Of a stretch of DNA of 64,000 nt, positions 8,771 through 16,856 are shown one piece after another. The first letter of the stretch is position 1; the number at the start of each line of letters is the position of its first letter. Below the pieces are notes generated by a model. That model was not told the DNA's origin and did no database searches. It saw nothing but the letters and a program-made list of their open reading frames with translations. The DNA is from an uncultured Eubacterium sp. (lineage in GTDB: Bacteria; Bacillota; Clostridia; Lachnospirales; Lachnospiraceae): assembly GCA_910580075.1 (NCBI GenBank), contig CAJTVR010000007.1, positions 21,189 through 85,188 of the forward strand, written 5' to 3'. The position numbers and the translations under genes are program-made.

Positions 8771-8815
8771 ATAAGACCCGGAATGACAAATAAGGGCATA
8801 GGAGATGCAAAACTG

Positions 8816-11461
8816 ATGACAAAACAAGAATTTCGTAATCTCACAGAAAGAGGTATTATTATACTGGACGGTGCCACCGGCACAAATCTGCAAAAAGCCG
8901 GAATGCCGGCAGGGGTATGTCCGGAACAGTGGATTTTGGAACATGAAGATGTAATGAAACAGCTTCAGAGCAGTTATGTGCAGGCTGGCACAAATATTTT
9001 GTACGCACCGACGTTTACAGGAAACCGTATCAAACTGGCCGAATACGGTCTGGAAAACCAGCTGGCGGATATAAATACGCGTCTGGTGCGTCTGTCTAAA
9101 GAAGCAGCCGGGGGTAAAGCGCTGGTAGCCGGCGACCTGACTATGACCGGGCAGCAGCTGTATCCGCTTGGGGAACTGCAGTTTGAAGAACTTGTGGATA
9201 TTTATAAGGAACAGGTAAAGGTACTATACGAAGCCGGTGTAGATTTATTTGTGGCAGAAACAATGATGAGCCTTCAGGAAACAAGGGCAGCGGTCATTGC
9301 AGTAAAAGAAACATGCGAACTTCCAGTGATGGCAAGCCTGACATTTGAGGCAGACGGCAGGACGCTGTTTGGTACAGACCCACAGACGGCAGTTGTCGTG
9401 CTGCAGAGCCTTGGCGCGGATGCAGTGGGATTAAACTGTTCTACCGGGCCTGAAGAAATGGCGGAAATTGTGGAAAAAATGTATGCTTATGCAAATATTC
9501 CGATTCTGGCAAAACCGAATGCAGGGCTTCCGGAGCTGGAAGAGGGAAAGACGGTTTACCGGACAAGCCCAAAGGATTTTGCCCGTGCCGGGAAAAAGCT
9601 GGCAGAATGCGGGGCAGCAATATTAGGAGGATGCTGCGGTACATCGCCAGAGCATATCAAAGCGCTTGCACAGGCTGTCCGGGATGTGCAGCGTCTGCCA
9701 GTGCGTAAGGAATTAAGGCGTGTGCTTGCTTCTGAGCGAAGGACTGTAGAAATCATGATGGAAGGCAGTTTTCTGGCAGTCGGTGAGCGTATTAATCCAA
9801 CAGGAAAGAAAAAGCTGCAGGCACAGCTGAAAGAAGGCAGCCTGGAACTGGTGCGTTCTATGGCAAGAGAACAGGAAGAAAACGGGGCTTCAATTCTGGA
9901 CATCAATATGGGAATGAACGGCATTGATGAAAAGCAGATGATGCTGGAGGCAGTCAGCGAAGTGACGAGTGTGACAGACTGTCCGCTCTGCATTGACTCA
10001 AGCTATATCGAAGTCATAGAGGCAGCACTTCGGATTTATCCGGGCCGGGCACTGATTAATTCCATTTCTCTGGAAAAGGAAAAATTTGAACGCCTTTTGC
10101 CGGTTGCGAAAAAATACGGCGCGATGTTTATCCTGCTGCCGCTGTCCGATCAGGGCCTTCCAAAAACTCCAGAGGAGAAACGGGATATTGTGCACACGAT
10201 TCTGGATGAAGCACTGCGGCAGGGATTTGCAAAAGAAGATATTATTGTGGACGGATTAACGGCGACGGTCGGTGCGAATCCGGATGCTGCTCTGGAATGT
10301 TTTGACACGATAAAATACTGCCGCTATGAACTGGGACTTGCGACAATATGCGGGCTTTCTAATATTTCCTTCGGCCTTCCGGAACGGTCGTTTGTCAATG
10401 CGGCTTTTCTTACAATGGCAATTGCAAACGGACTTACGATGGCGATTGTCAATCCGTCCCAGGACCTGCTTATGAATGTGGCGGCGGCAGCGGACATGCT
10501 GCTGCATAAAACAGGCAGTGATATGCGTTATATCAGCCGTATTCAGTCATACAGGCAGAATCAGGAAAAGCTGGAACAGGACCAGCAGCGCAGATATGCT
10601 TTGCAGGCAGCAGAAAGTGCGCGCAGCATGCAAAATGGCACGGCAGGAAACGGCAGCGGACAGAGCATATCAGCTGGCAGCATGCAGGACGGCAATGGAC
10701 AGAGCATATCAGCTGGCAGTATGCAGGACGGCAGCGGACAGCGTATATCAGGCAGCAGCATGCAGGGATCAGGAAACGGCAGCGGATCAGAATACGGCCA
10801 GTCTGCAGAAGGTTTCGATACCAGTGCGGCTGTCAGAGGCAGCTGTGTTTATCAGGCAGTGCTTCAGGGAGAGAAAAACAGTATTATCAAATATGTCAAA
10901 GAAGAACTCGCCTGTGATATCCGGCCGGAACAGGTGATAGACCGTTATCTGATACCTGCGATTAATGAAGTGGGTGAGCTGTTCAACCAGCAGAAATATT
11001 TTCTGCCACAGCTGATTGCCAGTGCAAACGCCATGAAGACAGCGATTGAATATCTGGAACCCCGGATTAACCGCCAGGGGGGAGAGGCAGAGACAGCGAC
11101 GCTTGTTCTTGCGACGGTAGAAGGCGATATTCATGATATTGGCAAAAACCTCGTTGTGCTTATGCTGCGCAATTATGGCTATCATGTCATCGACCTTGGC
11201 AAAGATGTTTCGGCGGAAACGATTGTATCGTCGGCCGTCAGAGAACATGCGGCAGTCATCGGACTGTCTGCTTTGATGACGACGACGATGATGCGGATGA
11301 AGGAAGTGGTAGAGCTGGCAAAAGAGAAAGGATACACGGGGAAGATTATGATCGGCGGCGCAGCAATTACGCCGGGATTTGCTGAAGAAATCGGTGCAGA
11401 CGGCTATTCCAAAGATGCGGCTGAATGTGTGAAACTGGTGGAAAGGCTGCTGGCAGAATAA
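8816..11461 (+). CDS. metH: Cobalamin-dependent methionine synthase without reactivation domain
   Basis: An 881-aa modular enzyme making methionine from homocysteine and methyltetrahydrofolate. Homocysteine-binding domain: LDGATGTNLQKAGMPAGVCP, then zinc cysteines in GLNCSTGP and LGGCCGTSPEHI. Pterin-binding domain: FLAVGERINPTGKKKLQAQL and ASILDINMGMNG. B12 cap and binding domains: the cobalt-ligating His in EGDIHDIGKNLVVLML. The C-terminal AdoMet reactivation domain is absent, as in many anaerobes. ATG 8816 follows AGGAG; the open frame upstream to 8465 is repeat DNA. Residues about 604-655, between pterin and B12 modules, are an expanded Ser/Gly/Gln repeat linker. A B12-riboswitch uptake operon lies 2 kb away. 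Confidence 0.94.
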   Translation: MTKQEFRNLTERGIIILDGATGTNLQKAGMPAGVCPEQWILEHEDVMKQLQSSYVQAGTNILYAPTFTGNRIKLAEYGLENQLADINTRLVRLSKEAAGGKALVAGDLTMTGQQLYPLGELQFEELVDIYKEQVKVLYEAGVDLFVAETMMSLQETRAAVIAVKETCELPVMASLTFEADGRTLFGTDPQTAVVVLQSLGADAVGLNCSTGPEEMAEIVEKMYAYANIPILAKPNAGLPELEEGKTVYRTSPKDFARAGKKLAECGAAILGGCCGTSPEHIKALAQAVRDVQRLPVRKELRRVLASERRTVEIMMEGSFLAVGERINPTGKKKLQAQLKEGSLELVRSMAREQEENGASILDINMGMNGIDEKQMMLEAVSEVTSVTDCPLCIDSSYIEVIEAALRIYPGRALINSISLEKEKFERLLPVAKKYGAMFILLPLSDQGLPKTPEEKRDIVHTILDEALRQGFAKEDIIVDGLTATVGANPDAALECFDTIKYCRYELGLATICGLSNISFGLPERSFVNAAFLTMAIANGLTMAIVNPSQDLLMNVAAAADMLLHKTGSDMRYISRIQSYRQNQEKLEQDQQRRYALQAAESARSMQNGTAGNGSGQSISAGSMQDGNGQSISAGSMQDGSGQRISGSSMQGSGNGSGSEYGQSAEGFDTSAAVRGSCVYQAVLQGEKNSIIKYVKEELACDIRPEQVIDRYLIPAINEVGELFNQQKYFLPQLIASANAMKTAIEYLEPRINRQGGEAETATLVLATVEGDIHDIGKNLVVLMLRNYGYHVIDLGKDVSAETIVSSAVREHAAVIGLSALMTTTMMRMKEVVELAKEKGYTGKIMIGGAAITPGFAEEIGADGYSKDAAECVKLVERLLAE
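10625..10790 (+). repeat. In-frame 39-bp repeats in the metH linker
   Basis: Units beginning agcatgcaggacggcaatgg start at 10679, 10718 and 10757 (period 39 bp), with a related longer unit from 10625. They encode repeats of SMQDGNGQSISAG. The period is a multiple of three, so expansion keeps metH in frame. They fall exactly in the flexible linker between the folate and B12 modules. Confidence 0.9.
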
Positions 11462-11637
11462 ACAGAAACGGTATATCCAGTATCCGGATGATATGCAAAA
11501 GAAAGGAATATAATCCTGATACTGGATAAAACAGCTGCTAAAATGTCAATATTGACTTAAAAAAGGTCAATGAACTGCCTGTTATTTTAGATGATTATAC
11601 AGTATTATAGTCATTGTCAGCAAGAGATGACAAAACA

Positions 11638-11724
11638 GATAACAGCAATACAGCATCTTCTGTAAACCATGAGATGTACCTTAGACACGGGATGCCCTGT
11701 GGAGCTGTAAGGGCTGCTGTTATC
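11638..11724 (+). ncRNA. Candidate structured leader RNA upstream of the 61-aa gene
   Basis: A perfect 10-bp closing helix pairs gataacagca (11638-11647) with tgctgttatc (11715-11724). Inside, CCTTA (11679-11683) pairs with TAAGG (11708-11712), enclosing CACGGG/CCC-GTG (11686-11701). Another inner hairpin can form in two exclusive ways: TACAG (11649-11653)/CTGTA (11660-11664) or CATCT (11654-11658)/AGATG (11672-11676). A possible -10 TATTAT lies at 11603-11608. The fold ends about 25 bp before the aaggaga ribosome site of the downstream gene. I do not recognise a known riboswitch class. Confidence 0.5.
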
Positions 11725-11765
11725 AATATACTACTAAATTTGAAATAAAAAAGGAGATTTTAATT

Positions 11766-11951
11766 ATGACAGCACTGACAATGACAAATAAAGCAGCAGA
11801 GAATGGAATTCGTACAGGAAGATTAAACCTGAGAGAAAGATTTACAAGGTATATGGAAAAGAACGGTTTTCAGATTGCATGCGGATTACTGGCATTAAAC
11901 GGAAATTTTAATGCATACAGATTCTATATGGATCAGACAAGCGAAAGATAA
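11766..11951 (+). CDS. Orphan 61-aa basic protein of unknown function
   Basis: A small, basic, soluble protein (begins MTALTMTNKAAENGIRTGR) with a possible helix NLRERFTRYMEKNGFQIACG and an aromatic C-terminus. Evidence that it is real: a strong aaggaga site 8 bp before ATG, a folded leader upstream and a clear intrinsic terminator downstream (12003-12042). No family is recognised. It is transcribed toward the convergent ECF transporter gene and away from metH. It could be a regulatory or toxin-like small protein, but nothing in the sequence decides this. Confidence 0.65.
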   Translation: MTALTMTNKAAENGIRTGRLNLRERFTRYMEKNGFQIACGLLALNGNFNAYRFYMDQTSER

Positions 11952-12002
11952 CAGGCGTCTGGCATGGAAGAACAAACAGATCACAGAATACGCCGGCGGT
12001 AA

Positions 12003-12043
12003 CAGGGTACTTTCTATAAATCATATGGAAAGTACCCTGTTTT
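12003..12043 (+). terminator. Intrinsic terminator of the 61-aa gene
   Basis: Twelve-bp perfect stem: cagggtactttc (12003-12014) and gaaagtaccctg (12028-12039), followed by a short T run (ttttg). Confidence 0.85.
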
Positions 12044-12073
12044 GCATGTTAAAAATCAGTTTATTACGGATAT

Positions 12074-12592
12074 TCAGTTTTTTTGTGAATTTTTTTCTGC
12101 AAGCCTGAGCGCAGAAATCACTGGTACAATCAGAATACCGCAAAAGAAATTGCTGATACCATGCATGAAATCCCAGGGAAGCCCTGCAATAATCCATGCA
12201 GCCATGCCCTGCAGGCTCAGGCCGGTCAAAAGAGCCTGAACCGGGGCATACAGTGTGCCGAACGCAAATCCATGTATAGCACATACAGACATATAGACCA
12301 GCGGAGCCATCCGTGCGGGCAGTTTCCGGGGCAGAAGCATCGCCATTCCCCATAAAACCGTCCATATATATAAGTAGGGAATCCACCAGGCGGAAAATCC
12401 GCTGAATATTCCGTTTAGCAGTACATATGTGTAAATCGGATATAATGCTTTTTTTCTGTAAACAACAGTAAAAGAAATCGTAAATACGCCAAGCAGATGA
12501 ATATTTGGCGCAAACTCCATAATGACTTTGGAAGCGTACATGACAGAGCCGAGCATTGCAAATATAGCGATTTCCCTTATGTTAAGTTTCAT
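12074..12592 (-). CDS. ECF transporter S component, probably for cobalamin or a precursor
   Basis: A 172-aa membrane protein with about six hydrophobic helices, the size and style of ECF substrate-binding (S) subunits. It starts MKLNIREIAIFAMLGSVMYA, carrying the alanine-rich first helix typical for S components that dock on the shared EcfT, and contains FAPNIHLLGVFTISFTVVY. S subunits bind a vitamin and use the general EcfA1A2T energiser, which is not in this window. The start codon overlaps the stop of the upstream lipoprotein gene (ATGA), so the two are translationally coupled. The operon is headed by a cobalamin riboswitch, which makes B12 or a corrinoid the likely substrate. Confidence 0.8.
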   Translation of the reverse strand: MKLNIREIAIFAMLGSVMYASKVIMEFAPNIHLLGVFTISFTVVYRKKALYPIYTYVLLNGIFSGFSAWWIPYLYIWTVLWGMAMLLPRKLPARMAPLVYMSVCAIHGFAFGTLYAPVQALLTGLSLQGMAAWIIAGLPWDFMHGISNFFCGILIVPVISALRLAEKNSQKN

Positions 12593-13287
12593 GCTTTTTC
12601 AGCCTTAAATGAATAGACACTGCCTTCCTGGATGGAAACAGAGTCAACGCCGCTTTGAGCATATTCGTCATCGATATAGAAAGCCCAGTACAGACCGTCT
12701 TTGTCGTAATCTGCCGTAATGCCGTTTACTGTCGTCACATAAAGTCCGTACTGTCCTTCTTCGCCTTCAATCAGACCAAGATCTGACAGCGCCTCGCCTA
12801 CAGTTTCTTTATCTGTATGGATTTCAAATTTTGTTTCGCTGTTATCCGGGGCGGTTACAGTGAACATAAACTGTGTGCTGCCTTCACCAAGAACTTTGAC
12901 ATCATCCCCGGAGGCATTTTTATCAGAGGATGCATCATCCGTCTGAGAGCCGTTTTTATCAGATGCAGATCCGCCATCCGCAGATTCGTTTTCGCCGGAT
13001 GTATTTGTATGATTCTGGGAACTGCTTTCATCAGAATCAGAAACAGAAGTATCTGTCTGAGAGTCATTTTTACCAGAGGCATCCGCATCACCTGCATCTT
13101 CGTCAGAGACGGAAGTATCAGCCAGTGTGCTGTCTCCTGTCTGTGTGGTCTTTGTTCCTGCATCGTCTTTAGATGATGCAGCATTGTCTGATCTGCCATT
13201 ACAGCCTGCTGTAGTAAACGCCATAGCCACAATCAGCGCAGTACAAAGGATAAATGACGATAATTTTTTTGTGAAATTCATTTTCAT
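12589..13287 (-). CDS. Lipoprotein with transcobalamin-like C-terminal (DUF4430) domain
   Basis: A 232-aa exported lipoprotein. A signal peptide (KKLSSFILCTALIVAMAF) ends in lipobox TTAGC, with Cys29 as lipidation site. Residues about 30-130 are an acidic, Ser/Asp/Lys/Gln-rich linker with degenerate repeats such as SDKNGSQTDD. Residues about 135-232 match the DUF4430 pattern (FTVTAPDNSETKFEIHTDKE, YGLYVTTVNGI, LYWAFYIDDEYAQSGVDSV), the fold of the C-terminal B12-facing domain of transcobalamin and intrinsic factor. ATG 13287 follows AAGGAG; the open frame further upstream runs through the riboswitch. Most likely a surface corrinoid-binding protein feeding the coupled ECF S subunit. Confidence 0.85.
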   Translation of the reverse strand: MKMNFTKKLSSFILCTALIVAMAFTTAGCNGRSDNAASSKDDAGTKTTQTGDSTLADTSVSDEDAGDADASGKNDSQTDTSVSDSDESSSQNHTNTSGENESADGGSASDKNGSQTDDASSDKNASGDDVKVLGEGSTQFMFTVTAPDNSETKFEIHTDKETVGEALSDLGLIEGEEGQYGLYVTTVNGITADYDKDGLYWAFYIDDEYAQSGVDSVSIQEGSVYSFKAEKA

Positions 13288-13360
13288 TGTCTGGTCTCCT
13301 TTTTTATTTTTTTGTATTTTAGTTCCTCCCAAACTGGCGGCCGCAGTAACAAAGAGGATA

Positions 13361-13524
13361 CGGACTGTCCGGATCTTCCGGCTTGGCATTTGCCGTACGG
13401 CCTTCTCAGACATTCGTCCAATGGCTTTTTCCGGATTGTGGCATCCGGTAAGTCCGGCGGCTGTTACGATGCCTTACGGCGACGGGCTCGCACAGGTTCT
13501 GCACCTGTTTCCCCAGGCAGTCCG
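13361..13524 (-). ncRNA. Cobalamin (B12) riboswitch
   Basis: Read on the minus strand, P1 is cggactg (plus 13518-13524) pairing with cagtccg (plus 13361-13367). Inside lie the class hallmarks: ggggaaacaggtgcagaacc followed by gcgagcccgtcgccgtaa (the conserved GGGAA, GGTG and CCCGCC-ACTGTA regions of cobalamin riboswitches) and, near the 3-prime end, gccaagccggaagatccgg (the AGCCxGxAGACC-like segment). It lies in the 5-prime untranslated region of the lipoprotein-ECF operon, so B12 should switch the operon off. Confidence 0.92.
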
Positions 13525-13530
13525 GTATTT

Positions 13531-13559
13531 ATCATAATATGAAACAGGTTATGTGTCAA
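13531..13559 (-). promoter_or_regulatory. Promoter of the B12 uptake operon
   Basis: On the minus strand TTGACA (plus 13554-13559), 17-bp spacer, TATGAT (plus 13531-13536). Transcription would begin right at the 5-prime edge of the riboswitch. Confidence 0.85.
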
Positions 13560-13799
13560 TTGCTGTAAATTTTATTTGTCTGTGAACCTGCTTCTGGAGC
13601 CTGTCAGTAAATGTTCTGCGTTTAAAGCTGTGTCAGAATTTTTGGAAAAGCCTTTTTATGAGCTTTATGAAGTTTATCGTGTGCTGGTCCGTGAACGCTG
13701 CGAGTCATACGGCAAAATATAGACACAAATATGGTGCAAAAAAATGTTGCAATATATCAGCCAGTGTGTTAATATATTTTTCATAGGCAGTAAAGACAA
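13560..13799. other. Intergenic region with a possible gene remnant
   Basis: Between the riboswitch promoter and tRNA-Leu. A plus-strand frame without a start codon, ending at a TAG at about 13722, reads like protein (SEFLEKPFYELYEVYRVLV then RERCESYGKI). It may be the tail of a lost gene. No family is recognised. Confidence 0.3.
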
Positions 13800-13879
13800 G
13801 CCGCTGTGGCGGAATTGGCAGACGCATACGACTCAAAATCGTACGGGAAACCATATGGGTTCAAGTCCCATCAGCGGCA
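13800..13879 (+). tRNA. tRNA-Leu (anticodon CAA)
   Basis: Acceptor stem gccgctg pairs with cagcggc. D arm, anticodon stem acga/tcgt with loop ctcaaaa (anticodon CAA, reads UUG), a long variable arm as in leucine tRNAs, and T arm with ggttcaagtccc. The 3-prime CCA is not encoded. A T6 run follows, giving a terminator-like end. Confidence 0.96.
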
Positions 13880-14512
13880 TTTTTTATGGCTGTTTCAAAT
13901 CAGGGCAGTGTGGTTTGAAATGCTGTAAAATCAGCAGATTTGTTTTTTTAGAATTACTTGCTGCAGTTATAATTATTTACAGAATTTATTATTTTTGTCA
14001 TAGCTAAGTTATTTACAGAATTTATTTTATCATTATTTTCATCGAATTTGTTATAAATCCTAATGAAAAAGAGCGTCCTTAAATTTCTTTCATGTTTTTT
14101 CTATCCATCTTTATTTTTATCCTGCATGGCATACCGCTAAATTCCTTTCGTTATATTATCATTTTCCAGCCTCTGAAACGCAGAGTGTTTTTGTCAGGAA
14201 TAGGTGCTGTATTTTTTTATATGGAGAAGAGTCCAAGCCTGTGCAGCGGAAAGTGAGGAATTTCGTTTCGCTTTTCTATTCTGAACGGAAAGTCTTTTAT
14301 GCAGTCAGGATATTCTTTGTACATAACTCTGAATCGATAGATAGAATCCCGCAAAAATACGGAAATGAATATTGCAGACCAGGGATGCATATATACGGAT
14401 TACAGCTGCAAATATTGACGCGGCTTAACCGTCATGATATATTATTTAAAGGATCTGCCAGGAAAATACATAGAAAGGAAAGGGCTGCCAGTTCAGCTTT
14501 TACAGATCATAT
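13880..14512. other. AT-rich intergenic region
   Basis: About 630 bp without a convincing gene on either strand. A frame covering 14241-14534 overlaps the RecQ start and has no family-like content. No RNA fold or repeat was recognised. Confidence 0.5.
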
Positions 14513-16798
14513 ATGGATAAATACGGTATATTAAAGAAATATTTCGGTTATTCTGAATTCCGGGAAGGACAGGAACTGCTGATTGACAGTATATTAAGCG
14601 GCAGGGATGTGCTGGGAATTATGCCGACCGGAGCTGGCAAATCTCTCTGTTATCAGGTGCCGGCGCTTCTTCTGCCTGGAATTACACTTATTATTTCTCC
14701 GCTGATTTCTCTGATGAAGGATCAGGTACAGGCATTAAATCAGGCTGGCATTCACGCTGCCTATATCAATAGTTCTCTGAGCGAATCGCAGATTTCCAAA
14801 GCGTTGCGGCTGGCGGCTGCGGGACAGTACAAAATGATTTATGCAGCACCGGAAAGGCTGGAAACCTATGAATTTTTACAGTTTGCACTGCAGGCAGAGA
14901 TTTCCATGCTGACTGTGGATGAGGCGCACTGTATTTCCCAGTGGGGACAGGATTTCCGGCCGAGCTATTTAAAAATCGTCCGCTTTATCAGGCAGCTGCC
15001 GGTGCGTCCGGTTTTAAGTGCGTTTACAGCGACAGCGACGGAAAAAGTCAAAGAGGATATTTCCTGTGTACTCGGACTTGACAGGCCGCAGATTCTTGTG
15101 ACAGGGTTTGACCGCAAAAATCTGTATTTTGCAGTAGAAACGCCCCGTAAAAAAGATGATTATGTCCTTTCTTATATAAAAGAGCACCGTGAAGAAAGCG
15201 GAATTATTTACTGTGCTACAAGAAAAAATGTGGATACGCTTTATGAAAAACTGATATCGGAAGGGATTGCGGCGGCAAAGTATCATGCCGGCCTGAGTGC
15301 AGATGAAAGAAAGCAGAACCAGGAAGATTTTATTTATGATAAAAGTCCGGTCATGGCTGCGACAAATGCATTCGGCATGGGCATTGATAAATCGAATGTC
15401 CGTTATGTAATCCATTATAATATGCCTCAGAGTATAGAAAATTATTACCAGGAGGCAGGAAGAGCCGGACGCGACGGCGAACGTGCAGAATGCATTCTTT
15501 TGTATTCTGCACAGGATGTGGTGGTTAACCGTTTCCTATTGGAAAATAAGGAGCCGGGTGCAGAGCAGACACAGGAAGAAATGGACGCGGTAAGGGAAAT
15601 GGACGGGCAGAGACTTCGTGCTATGACGTATTACTGTATGACGTCCGGGTGTCTGCGGGAGTACATTCTGCGCTATTTTGGCGAACGGGGGCCGGACCGC
15701 TGTGAGAACTGTTTAAACTGTGCCAGAGAGTATGAACAGACGGATATCACCGAAACAGCGGCAAAGATTATTTCAGGCATTCTGGAAGTCCGCCAGCGGT
15801 ATGGAATTAACGTCATTGCGGGAATGCTGGCAGGGGAAAACCGCGCAAAACTGCGGGAGTACGGGGTATTTGATTATGAGTCTTACGGCAGACTGAAAGA
15901 CATGCGGGAAATTGAGATTAAAATGATAATCACCCAGATGCTGACACAGGGCCTGCTTGCTGTGACTAATGATAAATATGCTCTTTTAAAAGTACCGCCA
16001 GCCGCATATGAAGTACTGCGTGAGGAACGGCGTGTTATTTATAAAAAGCCAAAGGAAGATTTATCAAAAACAGACGGCAGGACTTCTTCCGGCAGCAGGG
16101 TGCGTAAATCGGATATTTTAAATTCCAAAGGGCTGGAACTGTTTGAGCGGCTCCGTGCGCTTCGGACAGAAATTGCAAGAGAAGAAAGCATACCGCCGTA
16201 TCTTATTTTTTCGGATAAGGTACTTGTAGATATGTGTGTCAAAGCTCCGTTAAACAAAGGTGAGATGATGAAAGTCTCGGGAGTCGGAGAATATAAATAC
16301 GAGCGGTATGGCGGGCGTTTTTTAAAGGTGCTGGCGGAATTTAACAATGGCGTACGTGAGAAATTTTATTTTGGCGATACCGGGGAGCCTGTATCTGCGT
16401 TTTCAGGATATGGCGCAGGTGCACCGAAAGTTAAGAAAAAGGATTTTATGCTGACGGACACACAGGCAGCTGCGTTTCCTTACCAGGACCAGTATCTGGC
16501 AGCGGAAATTGCAGAAAAACTGAATGAACTGCGGGATGCCCGGACAGTGAAAAAGACTTCCGGTGCTGAAATTTTTCGCAGAATGCAGGCGGCTGAATAT
16601 GCGGGTGAGGAAAAGAAGAATGGCAGATGGAAAAGATACATTTCGGAAAAAGGAAAAAAAGCCGGGCTGTTTATCGGCATGCGCATGAGCCGCACAGGGA
16701 CAGAGTATGAGGATATTTACTATAATAAAAAGGCACAGAGTATGATCGTGGAAATGTTTACAGAGGAGCATGTACAGAGTAACCGGAAAAGTTTCTGA
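14513..16798 (+). CDS. recQ: RecQ family ATP-dependent DNA helicase
   Basis: A 761-aa superfamily-2 helicase that unwinds DNA 3-prime to 5-prime in recombinational repair. Walker A is GIMPTGAGKSLCYQ (K43); the Walker B box is TVDEAHCISQWGQDF (about residues 135-150). The second RecA lobe shows IIYCATRKNVDTLYEKL and the arginine-finger segment QEAGRAGRDGE. The RecQ zinc site follows (CMTSGCLREYILRYFG then CENCLNC), then a winged helix and an HRDC domain (residues about 530-610). A roughly 140-residue basic C-terminal extension follows the HRDC. It appears monocistronic. Confidence 0.95.
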   Translation: MDKYGILKKYFGYSEFREGQELLIDSILSGRDVLGIMPTGAGKSLCYQVPALLLPGITLIISPLISLMKDQVQALNQAGIHAAYINSSLSESQISKALRLAAAGQYKMIYAAPERLETYEFLQFALQAEISMLTVDEAHCISQWGQDFRPSYLKIVRFIRQLPVRPVLSAFTATATEKVKEDISCVLGLDRPQILVTGFDRKNLYFAVETPRKKDDYVLSYIKEHREESGIIYCATRKNVDTLYEKLISEGIAAAKYHAGLSADERKQNQEDFIYDKSPVMAATNAFGMGIDKSNVRYVIHYNMPQSIENYYQEAGRAGRDGERAECILLYSAQDVVVNRFLLENKEPGAEQTQEEMDAVREMDGQRLRAMTYYCMTSGCLREYILRYFGERGPDRCENCLNCAREYEQTDITETAAKIISGILEVRQRYGINVIAGMLAGENRAKLREYGVFDYESYGRLKDMREIEIKMIITQMLTQGLLAVTNDKYALLKVPPAAYEVLREERRVIYKKPKEDLSKTDGRTSSGSRVRKSDILNSKGLELFERLRALRTEIAREESIPPYLIFSDKVLVDMCVKAPLNKGEMMKVSGVGEYKYERYGGRFLKVLAEFNNGVREKFYFGDTGEPVSAFSGYGAGAPKVKKKDFMLTDTQAAAFPYQDQYLAAEIAEKLNELRDARTVKKTSGAEIFRRMQAAEYAGEEKKNGRWKRYISEKGKKAGLFIGMRMSRTGTEYEDIYYNKKAQSMIVEMFTEEHVQSNRKSF

Positions 16799-16856
16799 TA
16801 TACGATGCATATGAAAGGAAGTGAGACGCCAGGATAGAACCTGTCTGGCATAAATT

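Noticed and set aside
8465..8815. 117-residue N-terminal extension of MetH
   Set aside because: It is made of tandem repeats whose period is not a multiple of three; AGGAG and ATG 8816 fit the start of the homocysteine-binding domain.
13127..13537. Plus-strand open frames over 13127-13542
   Set aside because: They are antisense to the lipoprotein signal region and the cobalamin riboswitch and have no family-like content.
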